Shown in pieces: positions 32,230 through 40,369 of a DNA stretch of 64,000 bases. The stretch lies in contig CAVRWL010000004.1 of the NCBI GenBank assembly GCA_963724945.1, positions 13,135 through 77,134 of the forward strand. Direction: 5' to 3'. This DNA is from Hyphomicrobium_A sp963724945 (GTDB lineage: Bacteria > Pseudomonadota > Alphaproteobacteria > Rhizobiales > Hyphomicrobiaceae). The notes beneath the pieces are model-generated. The model was not told the origin of the DNA and did no database searches. It saw only the letters and a program-made list of their open reading frames with translations. The position numbers and the translations under genes were made by a program. Within the stretch, counting starts at the first letter, position 1. Each line of letters opens with the position of its first letter.

Positions 32230-34002
32230 CTAGCGCGAAGGCTCGAGAACTTTCAGTGCCTCCGCCAGATCGCGTACCGGTCGCGTCTTGATCTCTTGCA
32301 GGTGGAATCGGTCTTCGATCATCTTGATGATTGACGTCGTGTCGAAGTCCTCGTGGGCCACGCCGGATTTCGCGAAGGCGCTAGAGACGAGCAGGGTCGG
32401 TATGCGGGTGCCGGGGCCCCACGCATCGGCAGCCGCCTTGTCGGAGCCATGCCGACCATGTGGTGGAGGCGGCACGTGATCCCACGCGCCGCCGAACTCG
32501 TCGTACGTGACCACGATCAACGTGTCCTTGCCATCCGGCCCATTCACGATAGCCTTGATCAGATCGACGAGATGGCTGCTGCCTTCCAACTCGCTGGTGT
32601 AGCCGGGATGCTCGTTCTCCTCGCCGACCGGCTTAATGAAGCTGACCGGCTTGAGCCTGCCCTCGTGCGCGGCCTTGATGAACTCCGCCTCGTCGAGCAA
32701 GTGGGCGGCGCGGGCCGCTGCGTGTGGCTGGGTATCGGCTGCGAAATTCGCGAAGTAGTTGAACGGCTGGTGGTGATACTGGAAATTCTTGTCCGGACAA
32801 TGCGGGAAGCCCAGGCCCTGCAGCGGCACGAGCGGACTGTTGGCATCGGCGGGATCGGCATGAGTGGCTCTGGTGTCGGCATTCGGGTCGCTGCAGGCGG
32901 GGCCGCTACCGTTGGTCCAGCCGGGTGCACCGACAATGCCATTGGCATTCGACCAGCCGCCCGAATACCAGGCCCAGTCCACGTGCTCGGCCGTAAGCCG
33001 GTCACCGATCGTGGGGTTGGTGAGCAAAGGCAGGCGCTTTGCAGCGGCAGTGCCGGGCTGATACGGCCAAGAGATCGGCTGGATCGTGTTGACGGCGTAG
33101 TCGCCACACACGATGCCCTGCGGGGTCGCGGGCCGCCCCGCGGGCGGATTGCACGCAGCCGTCAGCGACCTTGGCTTCGCCGCAGCCCCCAGCGGGCTCG
33201 CGTAGAGTGGCGTGCTCATCGGCATGCCGTTGGCGTCGACGACTGAGTGAAGATCATTGGCGCCGCCATCGTTGGCCGCACCGGCGAATACCGGCGCAGC
33301 GCCTGCGATCAGCCATTGATGGTTGAGAAAGGATCCGCCGAAGGCTCCCTGAAAGAAGTGATCGGCTATCACGTAGTTAGGGGCACCATGGCTGTTGAGA
33401 TACTTGTAGATCGGCAGATTCGTCGTGTCGTAGTAGCCCATCGAGAGGCCGGCCGCGTCGCTGCCAGTCACGTATCGGTTCTGCTTGCCCCCGTTGATCT
33501 GGTACTGCTCGATGTAATAGCGATGCACGAGGTCCCTCGTGCAGCCGCCAGGCAGACCCGTACCCTTCGCTTTTCCGTTGCCGGTGCGCTCACCCGGCGC
33601 AGGGCAGGTCGCGTCGCGCGAGGAGATGTAGGCGTCGATCTTGAAGGGCTTGTTGTCGAACGCACTCTCAAAGGGAGTTGCACCTGTGTTGTCCGTGCAG
33701 GTGGTCGCTAGCGGTGGCGCGGACGTGAGATTCACATCGTCCTGCAGCAGGCAGGTGTACGGCGTGGTCCCGTCCTGGCGGACCTGTGGCGAATGCGCGG
33801 CGGCCGTCTCGGCATTGGCGAAGCCGTCGACCGGCTCCCCATCTACCTTGCCCCACAGGCCGAAGAGATTATCGAAGCTGTGGTTCTCCTGGTAGATGAC
33901 GACGATGTGCTTGAAGTCGTCCAGACCAGCAGCATCGGCGAATGATGACGGCACCGCCGCACCGATGATCGCCGCAAGTGCGCACACGCCTTGAAACCGC
34001 AT
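32230..34002 (-). CDS. Exported phosphoesterase-family protein (acid phosphatase / phospholipase C type)
   Basis: A 590-residue protein with a signal peptide (MRFQGVCALAAIIGAAVPSSFADA) and a phosphoesterase (alkaline-phosphatase-superfamily) domain. Metal-site motifs are visible: VVIYQENHSFDNLFG near the N-terminus (metal-binding Glu/Asn and nucleophile region), DHFFQGAFGGSFLNHQW in the middle, and VVTYDEFGGAWDHVPPP near the end. This pattern matches the phospholipase C/AcpA family. The substrate is probably a phosphate ester in the periplasm. It starts at ATG 34002; an ATG at 34014 is possible. Confidence 0.87.
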   Translation of the reverse strand: MRFQGVCALAAIIGAAVPSSFADAAGLDDFKHIVVIYQENHSFDNLFGLWGKVDGEPVDGFANAETAAAHSPQVRQDGTTPYTCLLQDDVNLTSAPPLATTCTDNTGATPFESAFDNKPFKIDAYISSRDATCPAPGERTGNGKAKGTGLPGGCTRDLVHRYYIEQYQINGGKQNRYVTGSDAAGLSMGYYDTTNLPIYKYLNSHGAPNYVIADHFFQGAFGGSFLNHQWLIAGAAPVFAGAANDGGANDLHSVVDANGMPMSTPLYASPLGAAAKPRSLTAACNPPAGRPATPQGIVCGDYAVNTIQPISWPYQPGTAAAKRLPLLTNPTIGDRLTAEHVDWAWYSGGWSNANGIVGAPGWTNGSGPACSDPNADTRATHADPADANSPLVPLQGLGFPHCPDKNFQYHHQPFNYFANFAADTQPHAAARAAHLLDEAEFIKAAHEGRLKPVSFIKPVGEENEHPGYTSELEGSSHLVDLIKAIVNGPDGKDTLIVVTYDEFGGAWDHVPPPPHGRHGSDKAAADAWGPGTRIPTLLVSSAFAKSGVAHEDFDTTSIIKMIEDRFHLQEIKTRPVRDLAEALKVLEPSR

Positions 34003-34327
34003 TCGAGCCTCCACATGACAAGTGCGTGCACGATTTAACGGCGCTGTGCGACGCTCTTACGTCGTAGGATGCTCGCAGCGGTTGTAATTCGACTGTCATC
34101 AGTCATCGGCACGACTTGATCGTAGCCGCCACGCTATATCCGATTGCATACAACGATGTCGGAGTTGCGACAATCGACGCCGCCGGCGGCGCGCGGAAAC
34201 GGCTGTTTTCACGCCGCAAATGGCGTCCGTTCCGGGCCGTGGCCGTCCCGGCATGAGGATTGCTAGAGCTATTGCCAGGTGCTCTTGATCAGGCGAATGC
34301 CCAACACACAAATTCCGGAGAATTGCT
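34003..34327. other. Non-coding gap between divergent genes
   Basis: A 325-base gap between the phosphoesterase and the DUF2478 gene. A lone CTGTCAT at about 34093-34099 resembles half of a PhoB box but has no good partner. I see no RNA gene or repeat. Confidence 0.4.
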
Positions 34328-34939
34328 ATGCCACGGCAGCTTCTCGACCTCGATCCAAACAAGCTGGCCGCCGTCCTCTACCGGTCCGAGGACGACGTCG
34401 ACGCCCTGCTCTATGAGTTCGCAAATGATCGCATGCGCGCCGGTGAGCGCGTCGGCGGCGTCGTGCAGCAGAACCTCAAGGATGCCGGCGGGCGGCGCGT
34501 CGGTATGCAACTCATCGACTTGATGACCAGCGGGGAGATCCCTATGGGGCAGTCGCTCGGCAGCGGCGCGAGCGGCTGCTCGCTCGACCCTGCGGGTCTC
34601 GCCGAGGCGTCGCTCGCCGTGACCCGCGCCATCGAGAGCGAGGTTGCGCTGATCGTCGTCAATAAGTTCTCCAAGCAGGAGGCGGCGGGCCAGGGACTGC
34701 GCAATGAGCTTGCGGATGCGGTCATTGCCGGACTGCCGGTGCTCACGGCGGTGCCCGAGACTTGCTTGCAAGCCTGGACGGACTTCACCGGCGATCGCGG
34801 CACGACGCTCTTCTGCGCGCGCCGCGTGATCGACGCATGGTGGCAAGAGGTGTCGACGCGTGAGGCTCTTATGCGCAATAGCCAGCCGCCGCGGGCCAAG
34901 CTGAATGCGGATCGCTTGGCTTCGACTTGGCGAGCATGA
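34328..34939 (+). CDS. DUF2478 family protein
   Basis: A 203-residue DUF2478 protein. The family's conserved features are visible: LAAVLYRSEDDVDALLYEFA at the N-terminus, GGVVQQNL, and VNKFSKQEAAGQGLRNEL, a loop reminiscent of nucleotide-binding proteins. DUF2478 genes often occur beside molybdenum uptake or molybdoenzyme genes, which fits the maturation-like gene that follows. The function is not established. Confidence 0.8.
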   Translation: MPRQLLDLDPNKLAAVLYRSEDDVDALLYEFANDRMRAGERVGGVVQQNLKDAGGRRVGMQLIDLMTSGEIPMGQSLGSGASGCSLDPAGLAEASLAVTRAIESEVALIVVNKFSKQEAAGQGLRNELADAVIAGLPVLTAVPETCLQAWTDFTGDRGTTLFCARRVIDAWWQEVSTREALMRNSQPPRAKLNADRLASTWRA

Positions 34940-35006
34940 CGTCCGACGACTTGATCACGGTGGGCGCGCTGTCCCTTGCCTTGAGGCCTGGCGGCTCAAA
35001 GACCGC

Positions 35007-35943
35007 ATGGAGGCGGCCTTGAACGACAATATTCCGAAATTGCTGGTCGGGCGGCGTCGCTTGCCGCTCGCTGTGATCCTCGGCACCAACGAGATCGCGT
35101 CGGCCGTCGCCGTGCATCTGCGCAAAGTCGGCTTCGGGGTCGTGCTGTCGCACGATCCGATGCCCCCGGTCATGCGTCGCGGCATGGCGTTCCATGACGC
35201 CCTGTTCGGCGAAGACTCCGATGATCGAGGGGGTTGCCGGATATGGTGTCGACCGCGCGTTCGACGTGATCGCCGTGATCAACGCTTCTGACCGGATGCG
35301 GGTCGCGATCACGCGGCTCGGTCTCTGCGACCTCCTGGCGATCCGCAGCATCACCGTGCTGGTCGATGCCCGCATGCGGAAGCACATGGTGACACCAGAC
35401 CTCAGCCACCTCGCCGGCATCACCGTAGGGCTCGGGCCCGGATTCGAGGTCGGCGGCAACTGCGATGTCGCGGTCGAGACGCGTCCGGCGCGCATCGGCC
35501 AGGTGGTGCAACAGGGTGCAACAGACGAGGCAGACGGCAAACCGCCTTCGCTCGGCGGCGCGGGCCGTGAGCGCTTCGTCTACGCGCGCAGCTCCGGGCT
35601 ATGGCGCACGGCGTTCGACATCGGAGCCCAGGTCCGCGCCGGTGCAGCTCTAGGCTACCTTGCGGATCGCGCTGTGATGGCCCCTATAAACGGAACACTG
35701 CGCGGCATCGTGCGTGACGCGACCACGGTGCCATCTGGCGTCAAGCTGCTCGAGGTCGACCCGCGCGGGCAAGCCTGCTGGATCGGCATCGACGAGCGCG
35801 GACGCCGGATTGCGCTTGCGGCGATGCGAGCAATTGCGGTGCAGGCAAACCGTTATGAGGGCCGCGAGGACTTGAAGCAATTGCACTGGAATAGCGCACA
35901 CCTGAAGGAAAAGGTGGCACGCGTTGGCCGCGACCGGCTGTAG
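35007..35943 (+). CDS. YqeB/EF2563-like molybdenum hydroxylase maturation protein (one frame break)
   Basis: About 311 residues. The N-terminal half has a Rossmann-like VILGTNEIASAVAVHLRKVGFGVVLSHD followed by RRGMAFHDALFG; the C-terminal half has a lipoyl-like fold segment (AQVRAGAALGYLADRAVMAPINGTLRG). This matches selenium-dependent molybdenum hydroxylase maturation (EF2563/YqeB) proteins. An extra base near 35214 separates FGED from PMIEGVAG. The start is uncertain: open reading extends back to 34905, and an ATG at 34936 overlaps the DUF2478 stop. The partner hydroxylase is not in this window. Confidence 0.72.
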
Positions 35944-36229
35944 CAGCCTCGGCTTACGCGGATTTGTCGCATTGAGCCAGATGTGCTAGGCACTGCGGCG
36001 ACCAGCGTTTCGCACTCCACCATACGGCGATAAACGAGCCCCCGGGTGTCCAGAAGCCGGGACTCGCAATTTTACGCGTATCGCATTATCTCCGATCAAA
36101 CCCACTATGGTTGGAGCCTGCCGCGGGGGACTCGACGGTCCCCATCACGGGCGCTCCCAGCTTGGGCTCGGACCGCGGTCCCAGTGCCCAATGTGCTCTC
36201 TGCTTATCGACCTCGAAAGGAGGCCCCTT
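35944..36229. other. Non-coding leader before rpsU
   Basis: A 286-base stretch holding the presumed rpsU promoter and leader. The last part has a perfect ribosome-binding site (AAAGGAGG, 36216-36223). No other gene is visible. Confidence 0.5.
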
Positions 36230-36475
36230 CTGATAGTTCTCGTTCGCGAAAACAACGTCGACCAAGCCCTCAGGGTCCTGAAGAAGAAGCTCCAGCGCGA
36301 AGGCGTTTTCCGAGAGATGAAGCGCCGGCGGTCCTATGAAAAGCCGTCCGAGAAAAGAGCCCGAGAGAAGGGTGAGGCCGTGCGTAGGGCAAGAAAGGCT
36401 GCGCGCAAGCTAGCCCAACGCGAAGGCTTGCTCCCAAAGCCGGCTGCCAAACGGCCTGTATTCGGCCGCCGGTAG
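36230..36475 (+). CDS. rpsU: 30S ribosomal protein S21, apparent CTG start
   Basis: An 81-residue S21 protein: VLVRENNVDQALRVLKKKLQ, GVFREMKRRRSYEKPSEKRAREK and an Arg/Lys-rich tail. S21 is the small-subunit protein that helps mRNA base-pair with 16S rRNA during initiation. No ATG, GTG or TTG sits at the conserved start. The codon that aligns with the usual initiator (MQVLVR) is CTG at 36230, placed 6 bases after a perfect AAAGGAGG. Extending to a standard start upstream (36107) would add about 40 non-conserved residues. A non-canonical start or a base error are both possible. Confidence 0.88.
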   Translation: MIVLVRENNVDQALRVLKKKLQREGVFREMKRRRSYEKPSEKRAREKGEAVRRARKAARKLAQREGLLPKPAAKRPVFGRR

Positions 36476-36523
36476 GCATCCGCCGGCTCAGCTTGCGGCG
36501 ATTGTTTCGGCCGCGAAGCGAGG

Positions 36524-36784
36524 TCAGAAATCGGAGGCGATCAGGGCGTATGAGCCCTGGCGGCGCCCCGAGTAGACTTTGCGCGCAACCTTGATGATGC
36601 GCTCGCGGTTGTTATCGAAGCTCTGCAGCATCGCGTCTTGATTGTGTCTCGTCTCCGGAGCAATCCGAAACAGAGCTGCCTCCTCGACGAAGAACGATAC
36701 CTCGAGCGCGCCGTCATAGCCCCAGAAGCGCACGCAATGGCGCGTAGCATCGTAGCTGCGGCTGACGTTCGGGAAATTCAGCAC
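36524..36784 (-). CDS. DUF1488 family protein
   Basis: An 86-residue conserved protein. The family pattern is complete: MLNFPNVSRSYDATRHCVRFWGYDGALEVSFFVEEAAL at the N-terminus, then RERIIKVARKVY and GSYALIASDF at the end. DUF1488 proteins are short, widespread in Hyphomicrobiales and of unknown function. It is the last of three small minus-strand genes. Confidence 0.85.
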   Translation of the reverse strand: MLNFPNVSRSYDATRHCVRFWGYDGALEVSFFVEEAALFRIAPETRHNQDAMLQSFDNNRERIIKVARKVYSGRRQGSYALIASDF

Positions 36785-36818
36785 CGATTATGTCCTGTTC
36801 GATCGGTCGCCAAGCGAT

Positions 36819-37058
36819 CTACTTTCCTGTCGTCTTTGCGGTTGCCCGCGCGATGAGCTTGATGGCGCCTCGCGCTTGCCCCGACCGCTTTGCAATCTCC
36901 TGATCTTGAACCTCGATGATCGCCTGAGCGGGCGCATCGCCCTCAAGCCCCCCGAGGGCGGCGCTTGGGACCTTGCGGTTGGACGTGCGCGTGCCGTCCT
37001 CATAATGCACGTCGAATAGTATGAACTCGGCTTGGGCCTTCGGTTTTCTGCGCGCCAT
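36819..37058 (-). CDS. Conserved small hypothetical protein
   Basis: A 79-residue basic protein (MARRKPKAQAEFILFDVHY, EDGTRTSNRKVPSAALGGLEG, DAPAQAIIEVQDQEIA). Similar short proteins occur in related genomes, but I know of no function. It lies between two DUF1488-like genes on the same strand. Confidence 0.65.
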   Translation of the reverse strand: MARRKPKAQAEFILFDVHYEDGTRTSNRKVPSAALGGLEGDAPAQAIIEVQDQEIAKRSGQARGAIKLIARATAKTTGK

Positions 37059-37140
37059 TGTCCGTCTCTTGGGTGAAAGGTTTTCGAGCCTGCCGATAAC
37101 AGATCGTCACGCGAGCTGAGCGGGAAGCTCCGCCGGGCGA

Positions 37141-37440
37141 TCAGTGGCCCTTTCCAGGCAGGTCCCTGCCCCTGATGCACACCGTGCCATCCTGCTCGAT
37201 GAGCCCCTTGTCATACTTGTCGCTGGCGATCTGCTCGAACTGCATCCTGAACTCATTGAATTGCTCGATGTGCTCCTCGCCGTGCGCCGGCGGATCTATG
37301 TCCTCAAGAGCATGGAGAGACACGAGGACGCTGATCGTGCGACCGCCGTCACTCATGGCGAACAGCACGCCCTCATGGGCATTATCCAACGTGCCCGGTT
37401 GCGCAACCGGCGTGAGCGGCATGATCGAACCTGTTTTCAT
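37141..37440 (-). CDS. DUF1488-like small protein
   Basis: About 99 residues (MPLTPVAQPGTLDNAHEGVLFAMSDGG then ISVLVSLHALEDIDPP, and FEQIASDKYDKGLIEQDGTVCI at the end). The middle block resembles DUF1488, whose members place an xxVSxxALxD motif after a short beta hairpin. Starts at 37440 or 37422 are both possible. Function unknown. Confidence 0.6.
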   Translation of the reverse strand: MKTGSIMPLTPVAQPGTLDNAHEGVLFAMSDGGRTISVLVSLHALEDIDPPAHGEEHIEQFNEFRMQFEQIASDKYDKGLIEQDGTVCIRGRDLPGKGH

Positions 37441-37664
37441 TTGGATGGCACAACCGGCAGTTGCCCGTGACGCATGCCGGTCTTCGCGACAATAGGCCGC
37501 CGGATTGCCGTCGCTTTTATCACGTTCCTGCATCCGGGCGGCGTTAATTCCTCGACAGCCCACAAAACGGAGCGCAAAGTGCCGCGATCATCGGTTTGTT
37601 CGGTCCAGGCACCGGTGGCTGAGAGACAGCGCTGCGCTCCCGCCTGCCAACAAGGAGGGAGTTC

Positions 37665-37940
37665 ATGTGTCCGTTTTTCGGGACCCCCGAGGGGTTGTCG
37701 CCTGAGGCGCTGGAGTTGCTCGACCGAACGTTTGCAGCAACGTGGAACGATCTGCAAATGAGGAAGAGTTCCTCCACGTCGCCGGTGAACGAAGCAGAGA
37801 CACAATTGGCAATCGCCAAGGCCATCATGGACCTGGCGGCCACAGGCGTGCGCGAGCCGGAGCGTCTGAAGCGTCACGCGCTTCATGCCGCCGAACGCGC
37901 AAGACCGCGCACGCGGACCATAATTCACTTGCCCGACTAG
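37665..37940 (+). CDS. Small conserved hypothetical protein
   Basis: A 91-residue helical protein (PEALELLDRTFAATWNDLQ, EAETQLAIAKAIMDLAATGV, ERLKRHALHAAE). A GGAGGGAG ribosome-binding site lies just before the ATG at 37665. Proteins of this form occur across Bradyrhizobium-like genomes; the function is unknown. Confidence 0.65.
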   Translation: MCPFFGTPEGLSPEALELLDRTFAATWNDLQMRKSSSTSPVNEAETQLAIAKAIMDLAATGVREPERLKRHALHAAERARPRTRTIIHLPD

Positions 37941-38101
37941 CCGCCGCGCATCGCCCGAGTGGCTGAGCATCCGCTGTAAGCTGGCAATCGAGTCGTGCTA
38001 TTCCACGTGGCGTCTGAGCGTCCGTGCACGGTCAGCACCATCGCCATAAGGGCACGCTACCCGAGGCTGCCGACAGAGGCCCGCTAACAGGGGGGAATTG
38101 A

Positions 38102-39154
38102 ATGCAACATCCCGGTTTCTTTGAAAGGGCGGGACCTTTTCCGCTGCGCCTCATTGCTGCGAAGCTGGGCGCGGAGCTCGAAGGGCTCCCCGAGGAGGAA
38201 TTGGTCGATATCGAAGATATAAAACCTCTCGGTAACGCTGGTCCGCACGATCTCGCGTTCTTCGACAATCCAAAGTACCTGGAGCAGCTCACCAAGACCC
38301 GCGCGGGCGGTTGTCTCGTGGCGCCGGCATTTGCCGTGCGCGTACCGGCGAGCACCGCGGTGCTCAAAACGAAATCGCCCTACAATGCCTTCGCTCTGGC
38401 GCTGCGCCTATTCTACGTTGACGCCCTGCGCCCCGTTGGCGCCAAATGCGGGGACGAGCACGGCGGCGGACGCCTCGTTCATCCCAGCGCGCAGATCGAC
38501 GAGGGTGTGATCATCGAGCCCGGCGCGGTCATCGGCAGGGAGGCGAAGATCGGCGGCGGCACTACGGTCGCTGCCGGTGCTGTTGTCGGCTACCGCGTGT
38601 CGCTTGGCCGCGATTGCTATGTCGGCCCGAGCGCGACCATCACCCACGCGATCGTCGGCGAGCGGGTCATCCTGCATGCGGGTGTGCGAATCGGGCAGGA
38701 CGGCTTCGGGTTTGCGATGAGCGCCAATGGGCACCTGAAGGTGCCGCAGGTGGGCCGCGTCATCATCGGCAACGACGTCGAGATCGGAGCCAACTCGACC
38801 ATCGATCGCGGCGCACTCAACGATACCGTCATCGGCGAAGGAACAAAGATCGATAACCTCGTTCAAATCGGCCACAACGCCGTCATCGGGCGCCACTGCG
38901 TCATCGTCGCGCAGACTGGAATTGCCGGCTCGGCGGAGCTTGGCGATTTCGTCGTCATGGGAGGTCACTCCGGCGTCGTCGGCCACGTCAAGATCGGCGC
39001 CCGCGCGCAAATAGCGGGCATGGCGCACGTGAAGGAGGACGTCGTGGCCGGAGCTCGGATGGGGGGGACGCCGGCAGTGCCTTTCAACGAATGGGCACGC
39101 GAGGTTGCAACCCTGAAGCGGCTCGCCGCACGCAATGGCAAGCGCAACGCCTGA
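38102..39154 (+). CDS. lpxD: UDP-3-O-acylglucosamine N-acyltransferase LpxD, stand-alone copy
   Basis: A complete 350-residue LpxD, which adds the second acyl chain to UDP-glucosamine in lipid A synthesis. The N-terminal uridine-binding domain is followed by left-handed beta-helix hexapeptide repeats, the GQDGFGFA motif, and the catalytic histidine in LVQIGHNAVIG. The C-terminal helix ends EVATLKRLAARNGKRN. It is alone: bamA, fabZ, lpxA and lpxB, the usual neighbours, are absent. It may therefore be a second LpxD paralogue; the rest of the genome would tell. It lies next to a cold-shock gene and a desaturase. Confidence 0.93.
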   Translation: MQHPGFFERAGPFPLRLIAAKLGAELEGLPEEELVDIEDIKPLGNAGPHDLAFFDNPKYLEQLTKTRAGGCLVAPAFAVRVPASTAVLKTKSPYNAFALALRLFYVDALRPVGAKCGDEHGGGRLVHPSAQIDEGVIIEPGAVIGREAKIGGGTTVAAGAVVGYRVSLGRDCYVGPSATITHAIVGERVILHAGVRIGQDGFGFAMSANGHLKVPQVGRVIIGNDVEIGANSTIDRGALNDTVIGEGTKIDNLVQIGHNAVIGRHCVIVAQTGIAGSAELGDFVVMGGHSGVVGHVKIGARAQIAGMAHVKEDVVAGARMGGTPAVPFNEWAREVATLKRLAARNGKRNA

Positions 39155-39167
39155 TTCCGACGCAGCG

Positions 39168-39374
39168 CTAGAGCAGCCCGGTGAGCGGCGTGAGCTCGCT
39201 CTCCTTGGCAACCCGCTCAAACGTCTCCGCGGCGGACTTGATGCGGTAAAGCAGATCGCCGCCCTCGAAGGGCATCAGCTTCAGAACCTTGTACTCCCTG
39301 GAGGAAGCGGGCAGCCCCCAGCGACCGGGCGTGAAATCGACCGCCTGCCCGACTTTGAATCTGTGCCGTGGCAT
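39168..39374 (-). CDS. Conserved small hypothetical protein
   Basis: A 68-residue protein (MPRHRFKVGQAVDFTPGRW, SREYKVLKLMPFEGGDLLYRIK, AAETFERVAKESELTP). The beta-rich pattern with KVLxLMPxxGxxxxYRIK is conserved among related alphaproteobacteria, but no role is known to me. It lies directly after cspA on the same strand. Confidence 0.7.
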   Translation of the reverse strand: MPRHRFKVGQAVDFTPGRWGLPASSREYKVLKLMPFEGGDLLYRIKSAAETFERVAKESELTPLTGLL

Positions 39375-39391
39375 CCAGCAATTCCTCGCTG

Positions 39392-39604
39392 TTAGGCGAG
39401 CTCGATCTGACCGGCCTTCTTGCCGCGCCCCTTAGGGTCGTCCTCGAGCACGAAGCTGATCTTGTCGCCCTCATTGAGCGTGGCGATGCCAGCAGCCTCG
39501 AGCGCGCTGGCGTGGACAAACACGTCTTTGCTGCCGTCGGCCGGGGCTACGAAGCCAAAACCCTTGGCGCCGTTATAAAACTTCAAAGTGCCGGTGATGC
39601 GCAT
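39392..39604 (-). CDS. cspA: Cold-shock DNA/RNA-binding protein (CspA family)
   Basis: A 70-residue OB-fold protein with both RNA-binding motifs: RNP1 as KGFGFV and RNP2 as VFVHAS. It binds single-stranded RNA as a chaperone, often at low temperature. A long leader of about 220 bases separates it from the next gene on its upstream side (39829), which would suit a cold-responsive 5' untranslated region. Family numbering (CspA, CspE and so on) cannot be assigned. Confidence 0.93.
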   Translation of the reverse strand: MRITGTLKFYNGAKGFGFVAPADGSKDVFVHASALEAAGIATLNEGDKISFVLEDDPKGRGKKAGQIELA

Positions 39605-39828
39605 AAATTCGAGCCTTCCCTTGCGCGAGCTAAGCTGGCCATGAAAAGGCCGCGCGCTCGGCCTGACAGCTCAGTCATGGGAAAGGCGAACGACCGCAGC
39701 GGGCCAGTAGGCGAAACCGCAAACACCGAGGGCGCGCTCCTGCTTGGGGCGCGCCGGCTCAGCGGTGTATGGGCCCCATACAGAGTGATAGCAAGCACTA
39801 TCGGGCCGCTCTTTAGTTTACGACTGCT

Positions 39829-40080
39829 TTACGCCATGTCGCGCCGCTGCAGCGGATAAGCTTCGCTGTCATAGAGCTTGCGGATAGTGGCGGCATCAAA
39901 TCGTTGGTCGTTCGCCTCGAGCACGGTGCCGAACAGAACCTCGGAGGGAAGCTCCTCGATGGCGAAACGGATCGCCTCTGCGCCCGAATCGAATCGGCGG
40001 TAGGTCACCGGGCGCGGGCTAGAGCCTCGACTCCTGCAGGCGTAAATCTCGGCCGGAGCCGTATAGTCGAAATCATTCAT
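39829..40080 (-). CDS. Conserved small hypothetical protein
   Basis: An 83-residue protein starting at ATG 40080 (MNDFDYTAPAEIYACRSRG, YRRFDSGAEAIRFAIEELP, GTVLEANDQRFDAATIRKLYDS). This layout is repeated in Hyphomicrobiales genomes. No motif reveals a function. Confidence 0.65.
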   Translation of the reverse strand: MNDFDYTAPAEIYACRSRGSSPRPVTYRRFDSGAEAIRFAIEELPSEVLFGTVLEANDQRFDAATIRKLYDSEAYPLQRRDMA

Positions 40081-40369
40081 GATCAAAGATATGGGGTCTC
40101 GGGCTGCCGATTGCATCGGGCGGCGCTTCCCGAAGTTTCTTGCTATTTGCGCAGCACTATGAAATAAGCCCGCATCGCTTGAGCGAAGCTTGAGCGAACA
40201 TCGGCGCTCCAGCCGCGTGAAAAGGACTTGGGTTCGGGCCCTTTACGAATACCGTAGGCCCCTCGTTCGTCCTCCTGTTGAGCGCCTCTGACACTTCCTC
40301 ACATGACAGCCCAGGCCACGCGGGGCGTCCCCCGGATCAGCCGCGTTCATTCGCGCTCGGTCGACGCTG

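Noticed and set aside
34090..34115. Pho box upstream of the phosphoesterase
   Set aside because: Only one CTGTCAT half is present; the partner at the right spacing is poor, and the orientation does not suit the phosphoesterase.
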